Source: Candidatus Altimarinota bacterium
GTDB taxonomy: Bacteria; Patescibacteriota; Gracilibacteria; BD1-5; UBA2023
NCBI GenBank assembly: GCA_002747975.1
Contig: PDRA01000021.1
Location: 1 to 53,561 of the forward strand
Direction of reading: 5' to 3'
Length of the DNA stretch: 53,561 nucleotides
Shown here: positions 1 through 9,308 of the stretch, in pieces
Numbering within the stretch: position 1 is the stretch's first letter
Layout of the letters: each line of letters starts with the position of its first letter
Made by a program: the position numbers and the translations under genes
The notes under the pieces: model-generated
Database searches by the model: none
Told to the model about the DNA's origin: nothing
The model's input: the letters and a program-made list of their open reading frames with translations, nothing else

Positions 1-265
1 AATTTGATTTATTCTCATTTTTAGATAGAATACTCTCATGCACCTTTACATATTTTTTGTATTAGAAATTTAGACCTTTTTTAAAAGAAAAAGGTGGAAA
101 TCTTAATATTTATTATCAAGTATACACTCTCTTCTTCTCTTTTTTTGCAAACCTTCGTCTTAATTTTTTTGCAAAAAGATAGTTTTCTCATATATAAGCC
201 AAAAGTCGTATTTTCTCTCTTTTGAATCTATTGGCATCTTTTGGCTTATATATCATATTTTTGCT
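1..265 (+). promoter_or_regulatory. CRISPR leader with a perfect inverted repeat
   Basis: This is AT-rich sequence with no credible reading frame, directly before the first CRISPR repeat. It is taken as the leader because the degenerate repeat lies at the other end of the array. It holds a perfect 16-bp inverted repeat, with arms at 190-205 and 238-253 and a 32-nt loop, ending 12 nt before the first repeat. The arms read ATATATAAGCCAAAAG and its complement. They could mark a protein-binding site for spacer acquisition, a pre-crRNA 5' hairpin, or a terminator of a cas operon lying to the left of the window. The sequence alone does not choose between these. Any cas genes would be expected left of position 1. 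Confidence 0.6.
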
Positions 266-1340
266 CTTGATATACAGTATTAGATTTCTACTTTTGTAGA
301 TATCTTGATATACAGTATTAGATTTCTACTTTTGTAGATATATCTCCATTCGGCAATCGTGATCCAACTTGATATACAGTATTAGATTTCTACTTTTGTA
401 GATAATAGTCATATTCATCTTCTAATCTTTCTTGATATACAGTATTAGATTTCTACTTTTGTAGATGCAGTCTCTGTATATCTTGCGTGTGATACTTGAT
501 ATACAGTATTAGATTTCTACTTTTGTAGATTAAGTGTTTGTACCTTTATGATTTTTTGCTTGATATACAGTATTAGATTTCTACTTTTGTAGATCATCTT
601 GTTGGTAATACATTAAGAACTCTTGATATACAGTATTAGATTTCTACTTTTGTAGATTTTCTTAGCCTTTTGTCTATTATGACTCTTGATATACAGTATT
701 AGATTTCTACTTTTGTAGATGAGTGATGTCTTGACTCAAGAGTTCGCTTGATATACAGTATTAGATTTCTACTTTTGTAGATAATCCAAAAAACCTCGAA
801 AAATTAAAAACTTGATATACAGTATTAGATTTCTACTTTTGTAGATTTTCATCTTTGTAAATACCTATGAAACTTGATATACAGTATTAGATTTCTACTT
901 TTGTAGATAATTATATACAACATGAGCTTGTCAAGCTTGATATACAGTATTAGATTTCTACTTTTGTAGATACTCAAAATCAAGGGAAAATAAAAAAAGC
1001 TTGATATACAGTATTAGATTTCTACTTTTGTAGATATTCATTGGCAGGTCGCTTCGTTCATCTCTTGATATACAGTATTAGATTTCTACTTTTGTAGATT
1101 CATGAATGGCATCTGCTTGATATACAGTATTAGATTTCTACTTTTGTATATCTCATCTTCATCACCATCCTCATCCTCTTGATATACAGTATTAGATTTC
1201 TACTTTTGTAGATTACGGTACACTGACCCCTCAATACGGGCTTGATATACAGTATTAGATTTCTACTTTTGTAGATTTCAAGAATATTATGTATCTCGAG
1301 AGTACTTGATATCTAATATTAGATTTCTACTACAAAAAAT
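266..1340 (+). CRISPR. Type V-A (Cas12a-type) CRISPR array, 18 repeats
   Basis: The 36-nt repeat starts CTTGATATACAG and ends TTTCTACTTTTGTAGAT, which is the processed Cas12a crRNA handle with the TCTAC/GTAGA stem. Repeats start at 266, 304, 368, 431, 495, 559, 622, 685, 747, 811, 873, 936, 1000, 1064, 1116, 1178, 1241 and 1305. Fifteen spacers are 26-28 nt. Two intervals are odd: only 2 nt (302-303) between the first two repeats, and 16 nt (1100-1115) before repeat 15. Repeat 15 carries GTATAT instead of GTAGAT, which breaks the handle stem. The last repeat (1305-1340) is degenerate and has lost its 3' half, the usual sign of the leader-distal end, so transcription should run on the + strand. 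No cas1, cas2, cas4 or cas12a is present in this window. The type assignment rests on the repeat only. Confidence 0.97.
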
Positions 1341-1368
1341 AATCCCAATAACTCCTTCCCAATAAAAT

Positions 1369-2079
1369 ATGAACCTCGTACAAAACACATCATCAAAATC
1401 AAAAAAACCAAATATTCAATTTACTCTTAACACCATTATTGCCTGATCAATCGACTTTACTTTTCGTATTGATAAACAGCAGTTTGATGGTGTTTTTAGT
1501 GAGATTTTTGATCCACTGGCTGACCTGAAAGCGTGGCTTGAGGCAATAAGTGTATGAGTACAGCAAGCATCATGTAGGTTTATCGCTGACGGTTCAAAAA
1601 TTTCTTTTAACTTCGAAAAAACCAATGAAAATGAAGGAATTTTTATACTCAGGGAAGTATATGAGAATGAATTTATTCCACCCCTGAATATACAGTCAAC
1701 AGTATACAAAAAAGAATTGATACGAGCCATATATACAGAATTTATAGATTTTTTTTGATCTGCAAACTATGATCCAATGGAATGGGAACGCCTTACCTAT
1801 GAAGATATCATCTGTGAGCAATTTGACATGGATACGGACCAAATTCTCGATGAATTACTGGGCTACTCAAAAAAAGAGCTCGATAATATCTTTGTAAATA
1901 TCTGCCCAAAAGGAAAAAGTCCAAAAAAGTGTGTACGAATCCCAGATACATATGAGAGTATAGAGAAAGATAAAAAAATACAGCAAATCCAAAAAATTCT
2001 CAAAATAAATCTCCATCCATTTTTTGGAATGAAAGCAAAAGATTTCAAATCAGGTATCGTAGAAACATTTCTTGCATAA
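1369..2079 (+). CDS. Hypothetical protein next to the CRISPR array
   Basis: The frame encodes 236 residues when TGA is read as glycine; three in-frame TGA codons (at 1444, 1555 and 1756) would otherwise break it. The ATG at 1369 is the first after an in-frame TAA at 1363 and lies only 28 nt beyond the last degenerate repeat. I do not recognise the family. The N-terminal half looks like alternating beta strands with the segment DLKAWLEAI around residues 51-59. The C-terminal half is more acidic and helical ([17 protein letters not shown]) with a short C-x-x-x-x-x-x-x-x-C stretch near residue 180. There is no signal peptide or membrane segment. It is followed directly by a terminator, so it is probably a single-gene unit. 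Its position may be chance, or it may be an accessory gene of the CRISPR locus. Confidence 0.7.
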
Positions 2080-2080
2080 T

Positions 2081-2111
2081 AAAAAATCTCAGCGTATGCT
2101 GGGATTTTTTA
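2081..2111 (+). terminator. Rho-independent terminator
   Basis: A hairpin pairs AAAAATCTCAGC with GCTGGGATTTTT (one G-T pair) around a short GTAT-like loop and runs into a T tract. It begins one base after the stop of the preceding gene. Confidence 0.75.
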
Positions 2112-2218
2112 TTATATGTTTTCTCTCAGATATCACCCAAAAAAGAAATATATTTCCCCTTTCTTTTTTTCTAAAAATTTCTATAATAGAGATACTCTAT
2201 TTTTTATTTTTACACAGT

Positions 2219-3886
2219 ATGCTCACCGACATTGAAATCTCAGGGCAAACCAAGCTCAAACCTATAACCGAAATCGCGAAAATGCTCGATATCACACCAG
2301 AAGACCTCGAAATGTATGGTGATTACAAGGCAAAAATCAAAAAATCCTATCAAGACAAAATCTCAAAGAATCCTGATGGTAAACTTGTCCTTGTAACAGC
2401 GGTCAATCCAACACCAGCTGGAGAAGGGAAGACCACAACCACCATAGGGCTTGGGCAGGCTCTCTGGAAAATCGGAAAAAAATCCCTTATTTGTCTGCGA
2501 GAACCATCACTTGGGCCGGTTTTTGGGATGAAGTGATGAGCCGCTGGTGGTGGCTATGCACAAATTGCCCCAATGACTGATATAAATCTGCATTTTACAG
2601 GAGACTTTCATGCCATTACTTCCGCGCATCTTCTCCTCTCAGCAGCTATTGACAATCATATTTACTGGGGAAATGAGCTGAATATTGATACAAATACTCT
2701 TACCTGGAAGCGAGCCTACGATGTCAATGATAGAGCCCTTCGGAATTTTACATATTCTGCAAATGGAAAGGGTGAAAATACTCAACAGGGAAGCGCAATG
2801 ATCACCACAGCATCAGAGATTATGGCAATTTTTTGTCTTGCCAGTGACATCGCTGACCTCAAAAAACGCTTAGGAAATATTTTATTTGGGTATAATAGTG
2901 ATGGAAATCCACTCTATGCTCGAGACTTATGAATTCACGGTGCTATGACAGCCCTTCTCAAGGATGCAATTCAGCCAAATCTTGTTCAGACACTTGAAGG
3001 CACTCCGTGTATCGTTCATGGTGGACCTTTTGCTAATATCGCTCATGGATGTAACAGTCTCATTGCCACAAAAATGGCGCTCAAAATGTCACCATATACC
3101 ATCACAGAAGCATGATTTGGATCCGATCTCGGCGCAGAAAAATTCTTTGATATCAAGTGTCAAATGGGTGGACTAAAACCAGATGCTGTCGTGCTCGTAG
3201 CTACTATACAGTCTATCAAATACAACTGATGAGTTTGAGTGAGTGACCTCAAAAAAGAAAATACGGAAGCAGTCACAAAGTGACTCTGCAATCTCGAGAA
3301 GCATATAGAAAATATGCAGAAATATAATATACCCCTCATAGTATGCTTGAATAAATTTGAAAGTGACAGTGACGCAGAAATAGAAATCGTAAAAAAACTC
3401 TGTCAGGAGAAAAATGTATCATTTGAAATCGCAGAAGGATTTGCCAAATGATGAGAAGGAATGAAGGATCTTGCAAATACACTCATACACACTCTCGAAG
3501 AGGAAGTATCAAATTTTACCCCAATCTATAATACCAGTGAGAGTATCGAAGAAAAAATAGGAAAAGTCGCAAAAGAAATCTATGGAGCTAGTGGATTTGA
3601 GTTCTCCAAAAAGGCAAAACAGTCTCTTGAAACCATCAAAAAACTTGGATTTACAGATACTCCTATATGTATAGCAAAAACACCAGTTTCTTTTTCAGAT
3701 AATCCAAAACTTCTCGGACGGCCAGAAGGATTCACACTCAAGATACAAGATATCGTGCTCTCAGCTGGAGCTGGATTTATCGTAGTGATTGCAGGATCTG
3801 TGATGACTATGCCAGGACTGGCAAGAAGATCAAATTTTGAAAAGATAGATATCGATGAAAATGGGGAAATCGTAGGATTAAATTAA
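2219..3886 (+). CDS. fhs: Formate--tetrahydrofolate ligase
   Basis: The protein has 555 residues, the normal family length. It makes 10-formyl-THF from formate, THF and ATP in cytosolic one-carbon metabolism. Family motifs are plain: the P-loop [14 protein letters not shown] from residue 65, [13 protein letters not shown], the following [18 protein letters not shown] block, VNDRALRN, and the C-terminal [15 protein letters not shown]. Several family-conserved glycines (FGMKGG, ARDLGIHG, ITEAGFGSDLG, the GGVG segment after IKYN) are encoded by TGA, which makes this gene the clearest proof in the window of the altered code. The ATG at 2219 gives the usual N-terminal helix (MLTDIEISG). A TATAAT hexamer at 2182-2187 may be its -10 box. 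The RhuM-Fic gene begins 24 nt downstream, but no functional link is expected. Confidence 0.97.
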
Positions 3887-3910
3887 TTGCAATATAACAC
3901 AATACACACT

Positions 3911-4906
3911 ATGACAACAACCAATGAAATACAAATCTATACATCGAAAAGTGGAGATATCGAACTGCAAGTCAAGCTCGAGAATGAAACCATTTGGCTC
4001 AACCGAGAGCAAATGGCTCGACTTTTTAATCGTGATATAAAGACGATTGGAAAACATATAAATAATATTTTCAACGAAGGAGAACTCGAAGAAAAATGAA
4101 CTGTCGCAAAATTTGCGACAGTTCAAATGGAGGGTGAAAGAGAAGTGAAAAGGGATATAGAATTTTATAATCTCGATGTCATCATCTCGGTCGGATACCG
4201 CGTGAAATCTTTTGAGGGAACACAGTTTAGAATTTGGGCAAATAAAATCCTCAAAAACTATATTATCAACGGCTACGCGGTCAACAAAAAACGCCTTGAA
4301 GAAAAATGATACAGCGAACTTGAAAAAACCCTGCAAATATTTAAAAAAACACTGAAATCTGGAGGATTAAGCTCAGATGAGGCTTTTGGGCTTTTAGAAA
4401 TTATTACAAAATATACAAATAGCTGGCTCCTCTTACAAAAGTATGATGAAAATACACTCAAAGAAAGCGGAGACACTAAGCAAATCAACTACAAACTTGA
4501 AGCAAAAGAAGCCTATGAAAGCCTCGCCGAACTCAAAACAAATCTCATGGGAAAAAATGAAGCAACCGAGCTTTTTGCCAACCCTCGTCAACACAATGTT
4601 TTGGAAGGAATTTTTGGAAATATTTATCAGACTTTTGATAGTCAGGAACTCTATCCAAGTCTTGAAGAAAAAGCTTCAAATCTCCTGTATTTTATCATAA
4701 AAAATCATCCATTCTCTGATGGAAATAAGCGAAGTGGAGCCTTTCTTTTTATTCTTTTTCTTGCGAAAAACAAGATACTCTTTGATGAGATGTGAGAGAG
4801 AAAAATCAACGATCGGGCCCTCGTCGCGATTACACTTCTGATCGCCGAATCTGACCCAAAAGACAAAGAGACTATGGTCAAACTCGTTTTAAATCTCATC
4901 AATTAA
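3911..4906 (+). CDS. RhuM-family protein fused to a Fic/Doc domain
   Basis: The protein has 331 residues. Residues 1 to about 125 match the virulence RhuM family (LNREQMARLFNRDIKTIGKHI, then TVAKFATVQMEGEREVKRD, YNLDVIISVGYRVKS and GTQFRIWANKILKNYI). The C-terminal part carries the Fic/Doc active-site motif HPFSDGNKRSG, with His at residue 266. Fic/Doc enzymes transfer AMP or phosphate to target proteins. The GNKR form of the loop is closer to Doc than to the classical GNGR form, so the exact chemistry is open. The ATG at 3911 is preferred over an in-frame TTG at 3887 that would overlap nothing useful. TGA codons occur at Gly within both domains. No separate small antitoxin is visible on either side. 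The RhuM-Fic architecture is known from many bacteria, where it is annotated as a virulence or death-on-curing protein. Confidence 0.9.
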
Positions 4907-4910
4907 TAGC

Positions 4911-6647
4911 ATGAAACAAACATTTTTACAGAAAACAAAAAGATTTTTGGCGCCAATAAAAACAAATCAATTGGTCTATTTTTGGCTATTTATGACACAT
5001 CTTATTTGGTCAATTAATGCCTATATACATATATTATTTTTAGAAAGAACTATTTACTTTTTGGAAAATAAAAGTGTAGAAGGATTTATGCTTTTATTGA
5101 AAATTTACATTGTATATATAATTTTATATACTATTTTTATCATTTTTACAAGAAGAAAATGATGGACCGAAGCTTCTAATACAACAGAAAAGTTTATACA
5201 GAATAAGTATTTAAAAAGTTTCGTACAAATGAACAATAATTATGTAGAGAAATTTTGAACTTGAAAACTTACAGCAATTATAAGAACTTGAATTGATAAA
5301 TGGTCAACATTACTTGAATTATTTATTAGTAGGTCAATCTGAATAATTGTATCTTTTCTGTTTACAGGATATATGCTTTATAAAAATGGTATAGTATTTT
5401 TGTTTATTTTTATCGCCATATATTTTTCTTTTTATTTCGTCGCCTATTTTCTGAATTTATGGGTTTTAAAATTTCGGAGACTAAGAAGGGATTACTCAAA
5501 TAATCATACAAAAAATCTTGTTAAAGTTTTGATGAATAAACAAGAAATCTTTCAATCAGAAAAAATATCAAATGAAATTAAAAATCTTGATAATTATAGT
5601 AATAAACAAATCTATTATAATAAGAAAATGGCAGATTATTTGGTTTTACTTTTTGAGTTACCAATTGTCGTTTTGATAACTTCTATCATTTTTCTTCTCT
5701 ACTTTCTTTGAAACGCCTACTTACAAGGAGAAATAGAAATCTCAGCTATTGTTTGAGTTACATCAGCTCTTGTTCTAATGAGTTGAGCCATTGATATTTG
5801 AATTGAGTTTTTTAAAGATTTTACAAAAGAGTTTGTTGATATTGAAAAACTCTGGGACTTTTTTGATAAAGCACCAACTATTTCAGGCTATAATAGATGA
5901 AAAACTTTTGAATATAAAACCTGAAATATTCGTCTTGAAAATATAGACTACTCTTACATACAATGAAAAAATATTTTAGAAAATTTTTCCTTGGAAATAG
6001 AGTGAGGAAGTATTACAGCTTTTGTCTGACCAAGTGGATGATGAAAATCTACCATTGCAAAATTGATCTGATGATATATTCAAACAGACTCAGGAGAGAT
6101 TGTAGTCGATTCTCAAAAGCTTTCGGAAGTTTCACTCAAGAGCTATTACAAAAATATTTGATACCTCACACAAGACCCGAGTGTTTTTGATGGAACGGTT
6201 TTAGAAAATCTCACCTATGCAAGTGATAAGAATATCTCAAAAGAAAAAATAAAAGAAGCTATAGAAATGGCAAAGTGTGAATTTATCTATGAACTTCCAG
6301 ATGGATTAGAAACAGAAATCTGAGAAAGAGGAATACGACTCTCTGGCTGACAGAGGCAAAGGCTGGCGATTGCAAAAATAATTCTCAAAAATCCAAAAAT
6401 AATCATCCTCGATGAGCCAACATCAGCACTCGACAGCTTTAGTGAAGAGCAGATTACAATTGCGCTCAATAACCTCTTCAAAGAGAGGACTGTCATCGTC
6501 ATCGCTCATAGACTTCAAACCGTCAAACATGCTGATAAAATATTCTTGATAGAAGACTGACAGGTTTTAGAAGAGGGAACGCACGAAAGCCTGCAAGCAA
6601 AAAATGGACTCTACACAAAAATGCTCGAACTGCAAAGTGGGTTTTAA
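4911..6647 (+). CDS. ABC exporter, fused membrane and ATPase domains
   Basis: The protein has 578 residues in the ABCB-like half-transporter arrangement. About six hydrophobic segments fill residues 15-330 (first near 20-45, then 55-80, 140-185, 250-290). The nucleotide-binding domain follows. Walker A is GPSGGGKS from residue 373, and three of its glycines are encoded by TGA (373, 377, 378). The signature LSGGQ is at 477-481, Walker B ILDEP has D501-E502, and the switch histidine H533 is in VIAHRL. It should be an ATP-driven exporter working as a homodimer in the cytoplasmic membrane. The substrate cannot be told from sequence; lipid, peptide or drug are all possible. It starts 4 nt after the RhuM-Fic stop and so may be cotranscribed with it. 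Confidence 0.92.
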
Positions 6648-6724
6648 AAAAAAAGAAAAGAAAAACTGGAAATTTTTACAAAAATCTGTATACTCTCTCA
6701 GGTTTATTTTCTTACATACTTTTT

Positions 6725-7882
6725 ATGAAAAAAATTATTGTATTCTTCGCTTTATTTACAGCAAATATAGTTTCAGTTTTTGCTCTTTCAGATATTGATG
6801 GGTCGGATTTTCGAATGTATATCGAAAAAGCTCATAAAGAAAAAATCATCTCTGGATACCAAGATGGAACATTTCGACCAAATAACCCTGTATCTTTTAT
6901 AGAGAGTCTAAAAATAATTATCAATACTGGACCAAAAAAACAGGATATGCAAGAACAGACTGCTACGATGAATTTCGCTCATTGGTACGATTCATATATG
7001 TATTATTACAATAATAGTCAAAAAACAAATGAAGTATACTTCTCTCAAAATGAGAAAATTACAAGAGATTTTGCTGTCTATCTTATGCTTCGGCAACTCG
7101 GAGTAACTTTTGAACAAAAGGATTTTGATGCCATAATAGCAGATTTTCCAGATGTCACAAAAAATACAAAACTCGCCCCCTATATAAAGTTTGCAAAATA
7201 TGTAGGAATTACAGATGGCTACAAAGATGGAACTTTTTGACCAAAAAATAAAATCAGTCGTGGAGAGCTCACAAAAATGGTATGGAAAAGCCTCCAAGAA
7301 AATCAACAAGATATCATAGATAAATACAAGGAAATAAAGGAAATTGCAGAAAATGAAAATAACTGAGCTCAGTGAACAAACCCGGATATACATATCCTCA
7401 CTCCTCGTGTAGATATATCAACTTCGACCGTATCAACATCTACATGACAAGAGACTTCTTCACCTCAAAAAGAATGGCTCAATATACACAATACACTCAG
7501 AAAAAAACATAGAGTCGGTCCTCTAAAATGGTCTCAAAGACTCGCAGAAAATGCTCAAAGATATGCAAATAGCTGTCCAAACCAACACTCTAAATGATTA
7601 GGATTTTATGGAGAAAATATCGGAATGGCATCATTTGATCAATCACCAGATATGGTTGTTAATCGTTGGTACAATGAAAATAAGTTTTATGATTTTACAA
7701 CAGGAGTCTTTGAGCCAAAAGCTGGACACTTTACACAGATTGTATGGAAAAATACTCGAGAAGTTGGTTGTGGTATGGCTAGAAATTGTAAGGGAAAATT
7801 TAAAAATATTGTTGTATGTCAGTATCTTCCAGCTGGAAATCGTATTGCTGAAATGAAGAGGAATGTTTTTCCAGCCCGATAA
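6725..7882 (+). CDS. SLH-domain protein with C-terminal CAP (SCP/PR-1) domain
   Basis: The protein has 385 residues. It begins with a signal peptide (MKKIIVFFALFTANIVSVFA), so it is exported. Two S-layer homology repeats follow: around residues 36-65 (IISGYQDGTFRPNNPVS) and 157-190 (GITDGYKDGTFGPKNKIS). SLH repeats anchor proteins to cell-wall glycans. A Thr/Ser-rich linker (about 220-245) leads to a CAP domain from about residue 250 to 375, with EWLNIHNTLRKKH, GENIGMAS, GHFTQIVWKNTREVGCG and the closing VVCQYLPAGN. CAP proteins are secreted and often bind lipids or act on partner cells; some are proposed proteases. The combination suggests a surface adhesin or contact factor. A second SLH gene is cut by the right end of the window. 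Confidence 0.9.
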
Positions 7883-7917
7883 ATCCTTATTTATCTACCG
7901 TAACTTTTTTTAAAAAA

Positions 7918-8388
7918 ATGGCAGCAAAAAAAATCAAAGTCGAACTCCTTCAGGATATGGCTCATCTTGGACGAAAGGGTGACATCATAGAGGTTTCAAG
8001 CGGACAGGCAAGAAATATGCTCATTCCACAAAAAAAGGCAATTGAGCTCACGCCAGAGCGAATCAAAAAACTCGAAACCGATAAAAAGCGAGCCCAAGAT
8101 CAGGCTCGAATGCGTCTCGAACAAGCATTTGATATCCAAAAAAAGATCGATGGTGGTGAGCTTACTTTCACACTCAAAGGAAAGGGTGAAAAAGTTTTTG
8201 GTGGACTTGCCGAGCATGAAGTCGGAAAGGCGGTACAGCAAAAATGGGGAATCCATTTCGAGAAAAAAGATATACGCCTCCCAAACAAAGCTCACATCAA
8301 GACAGCAGGACAACATATGGTATACCTTCATATCACGGGCGATACCGTTGCAAAAATTTTTGTAAATGTAGAGATTGATGAAGAATAG
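7918..8388 (+). CDS. rplI: Ribosomal protein bL9
   Basis: The protein has 156 residues, close to the family's usual 150. The N-terminal domain reads KVELLQDMAHLGRKGDIIEVSSGQARN, cut here for length by its first and last signatures VELLQDMAHLGRKG and GQARNMLIP. A long charged connecting helix follows (residues 45-80) and then the C-terminal RNA-binding domain with LTFTLKGKGEKVFG. It binds 23S rRNA at the base of the L1 stalk. No Shine-Dalgarno motif precedes the ATG, only T and A runs. The ruvX start codon lies inside its last codons. Confidence 0.95.
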   Translation: MAAKKIKVELLQDMAHLGRKGDIIEVSSGQARNMLIPQKKAIELTPERIKKLETDKKRAQDQARMRLEQAFDIQKKIDGGELTFTLKGKGEKVFGGLAEHEVGKAVQQKWGIHFEKKDIRLPNKAHIKTAGQHMVYLHITGDTVAKIFVNVEIDEE

Positions 8389-8779
8389 TTCACTCATAGC
8401 GGTCGATTTTGGTACAAAAAAATCTGGACTTGCCTACAGCGTCGAGAGTTTTTGTTTTGGACACAAAACCGTCCCAACAAAAGAACTTTTACCAGCCTTG
8501 CAATCTCTTATCAAAGAAAAAAATCCAGAAAAAATCATTTTCGGAATGCCATACAATATCGATGGCACTATGTCTGCACATGGAAAGCGGGTTTTGGAAT
8601 ATATAAATACTCTACAGGGGAGAGTAAAAATACCCATAGAAGTATATGATGAAAGGCTGACAAGTAGTGAGGCTGAGATAGGATTTGATGAAGCCGGAAT
8701 AGATGGAGATGTCGATAGGGAAGCGGCGAGACTTATTTTGGAAAGATACTTAGAAGAGGAGGGGAGATTTCTTGCTTAG
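8378..8779 (+). CDS. ruvX: Putative pre-16S rRNA nuclease / Holliday junction resolvase-like (YqgF)
   Basis: The protein has 133 residues with an RNase H fold. It opens with IAVDFGTKKSGLAYS, the first catalytic Asp motif of the YqgF family. FGMPYNIDGTMS matches the family's G-x-P segment, and YDERLTSSEAE and the closing DREAARLILERYLE carry the remaining conserved acids. YqgF matures the 5' end of 16S rRNA in E. coli; a resolvase role was proposed earlier. The ATG at 8378 is used rather than the TTG just before it. It overlaps rplI by 11 nt, so the two genes are translationally coupled. Confidence 0.93.
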   Translation: MKNSSLIAVDFGTKKSGLAYSVESFCFGHKTVPTKELLPALQSLIKEKNPEKIIFGMPYNIDGTMSAHGKRVLEYINTLQGRVKIPIEVYDERLTSSEAEIGFDEAGIDGDVDREAARLILERYLEEEGRFLA

Positions 8780-8811
8780 AAGATTTTTTCAAAGACAAGA
8801 GTCGAATTATT

Positions 8812-8839
8812 TTGACTTTTTTCTGGTTTTTCATATAAT
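8812..8839 (+). promoter_or_regulatory. Sigma-70-type promoter of ndk
   Basis: TTGACT at 8812-8817 and TATAAT at 8834-8839 are separated by 16 nt. The ATG of ndk follows 31 nt later. No ribosome binding site is visible between them. Confidence 0.7.
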
Positions 8840-8870
8840 GGCTTTGTTATTTTTTTAACTCTCTTTTTGT

Positions 8871-9308
8871 ATGCAAAAAACCCTTCTTCTTTTGAAGCCA
8901 GATGTTGTCCACCGAGGACTTATCGGACAAATTATCGCTCGAATTGAAGCACGAAACTTCAAGATTGTAGCACTCAAAATGTTTACTCTTGATAAAGCAG
9001 TTCTTGACGAACACTATGCACACATCGCTGACAAGCCTTTTTATCCAGAAATCGTCGACTATATGACTATGGGACCGGTTGTTGGAATCATCGCAGAAGG
9101 AAACAATGTTGTTGCAGGTATGCGACAACTCTGCGGAGCAACGAATCCAGCAGAAGCAGAAATGGGAACACTTCGAGCCGACTATTCAAACGATATTGCT
9201 ATGAATATTATTCACGCATCTGACAGTGAAGAAAATGCAGAAATTGAAATCAAACGATTTTTTGATGAGGATCAAATCTGTGAATTTGAGAGAAAAGTCA
9301 TTGCATAA
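8871..9308 (+). CDS. ndk: Nucleoside diphosphate kinase
   Basis: The protein has 145 residues, the normal length. It moves the gamma phosphate of ATP onto NDPs through a phosphohistidine. The start TLLLLKPDVVHRGLIG is typical. GATNPAEAEMGTLRADY and the active-site block NIIHASDSEENAEIEI contain the phosphate-accepting His and the Kpn-loop region. The gene has its own consensus promoter and ends in TAATG, so that its stop overlaps the start of the pseudouridine synthase gene by one base. Confidence 0.97.
   Translation: MQKTLLLLKPDVVHRGLIGQIIARIEARNFKIVALKMFTLDKAVLDEHYAHIADKPFYPEIVDYMTMGPVVGIIAEGNNVVAGMRQLCGATNPAEAEMGTLRADYSNDIAMNIIHASDSEENAEIEIKRFFDEDQICEFERKVIA

Noticed and set aside
1416-1730. 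Minus-strand frame next to the array
   Set aside because: It is the reverse-strand shadow of the plus-strand gene at 1369-2079, whose codons continue through it.
1-2100. cas genes beside the array
   Set aside because: No Cas1, Cas2, Cas4 or Cas12a motif is found in the window; they may lie to the left or be absent.
2537-3460. Apparent multiple nonsense mutations in fhs
   Set aside because: All are TGA at conserved glycines; the altered code explains them, so it is not a pseudogene.
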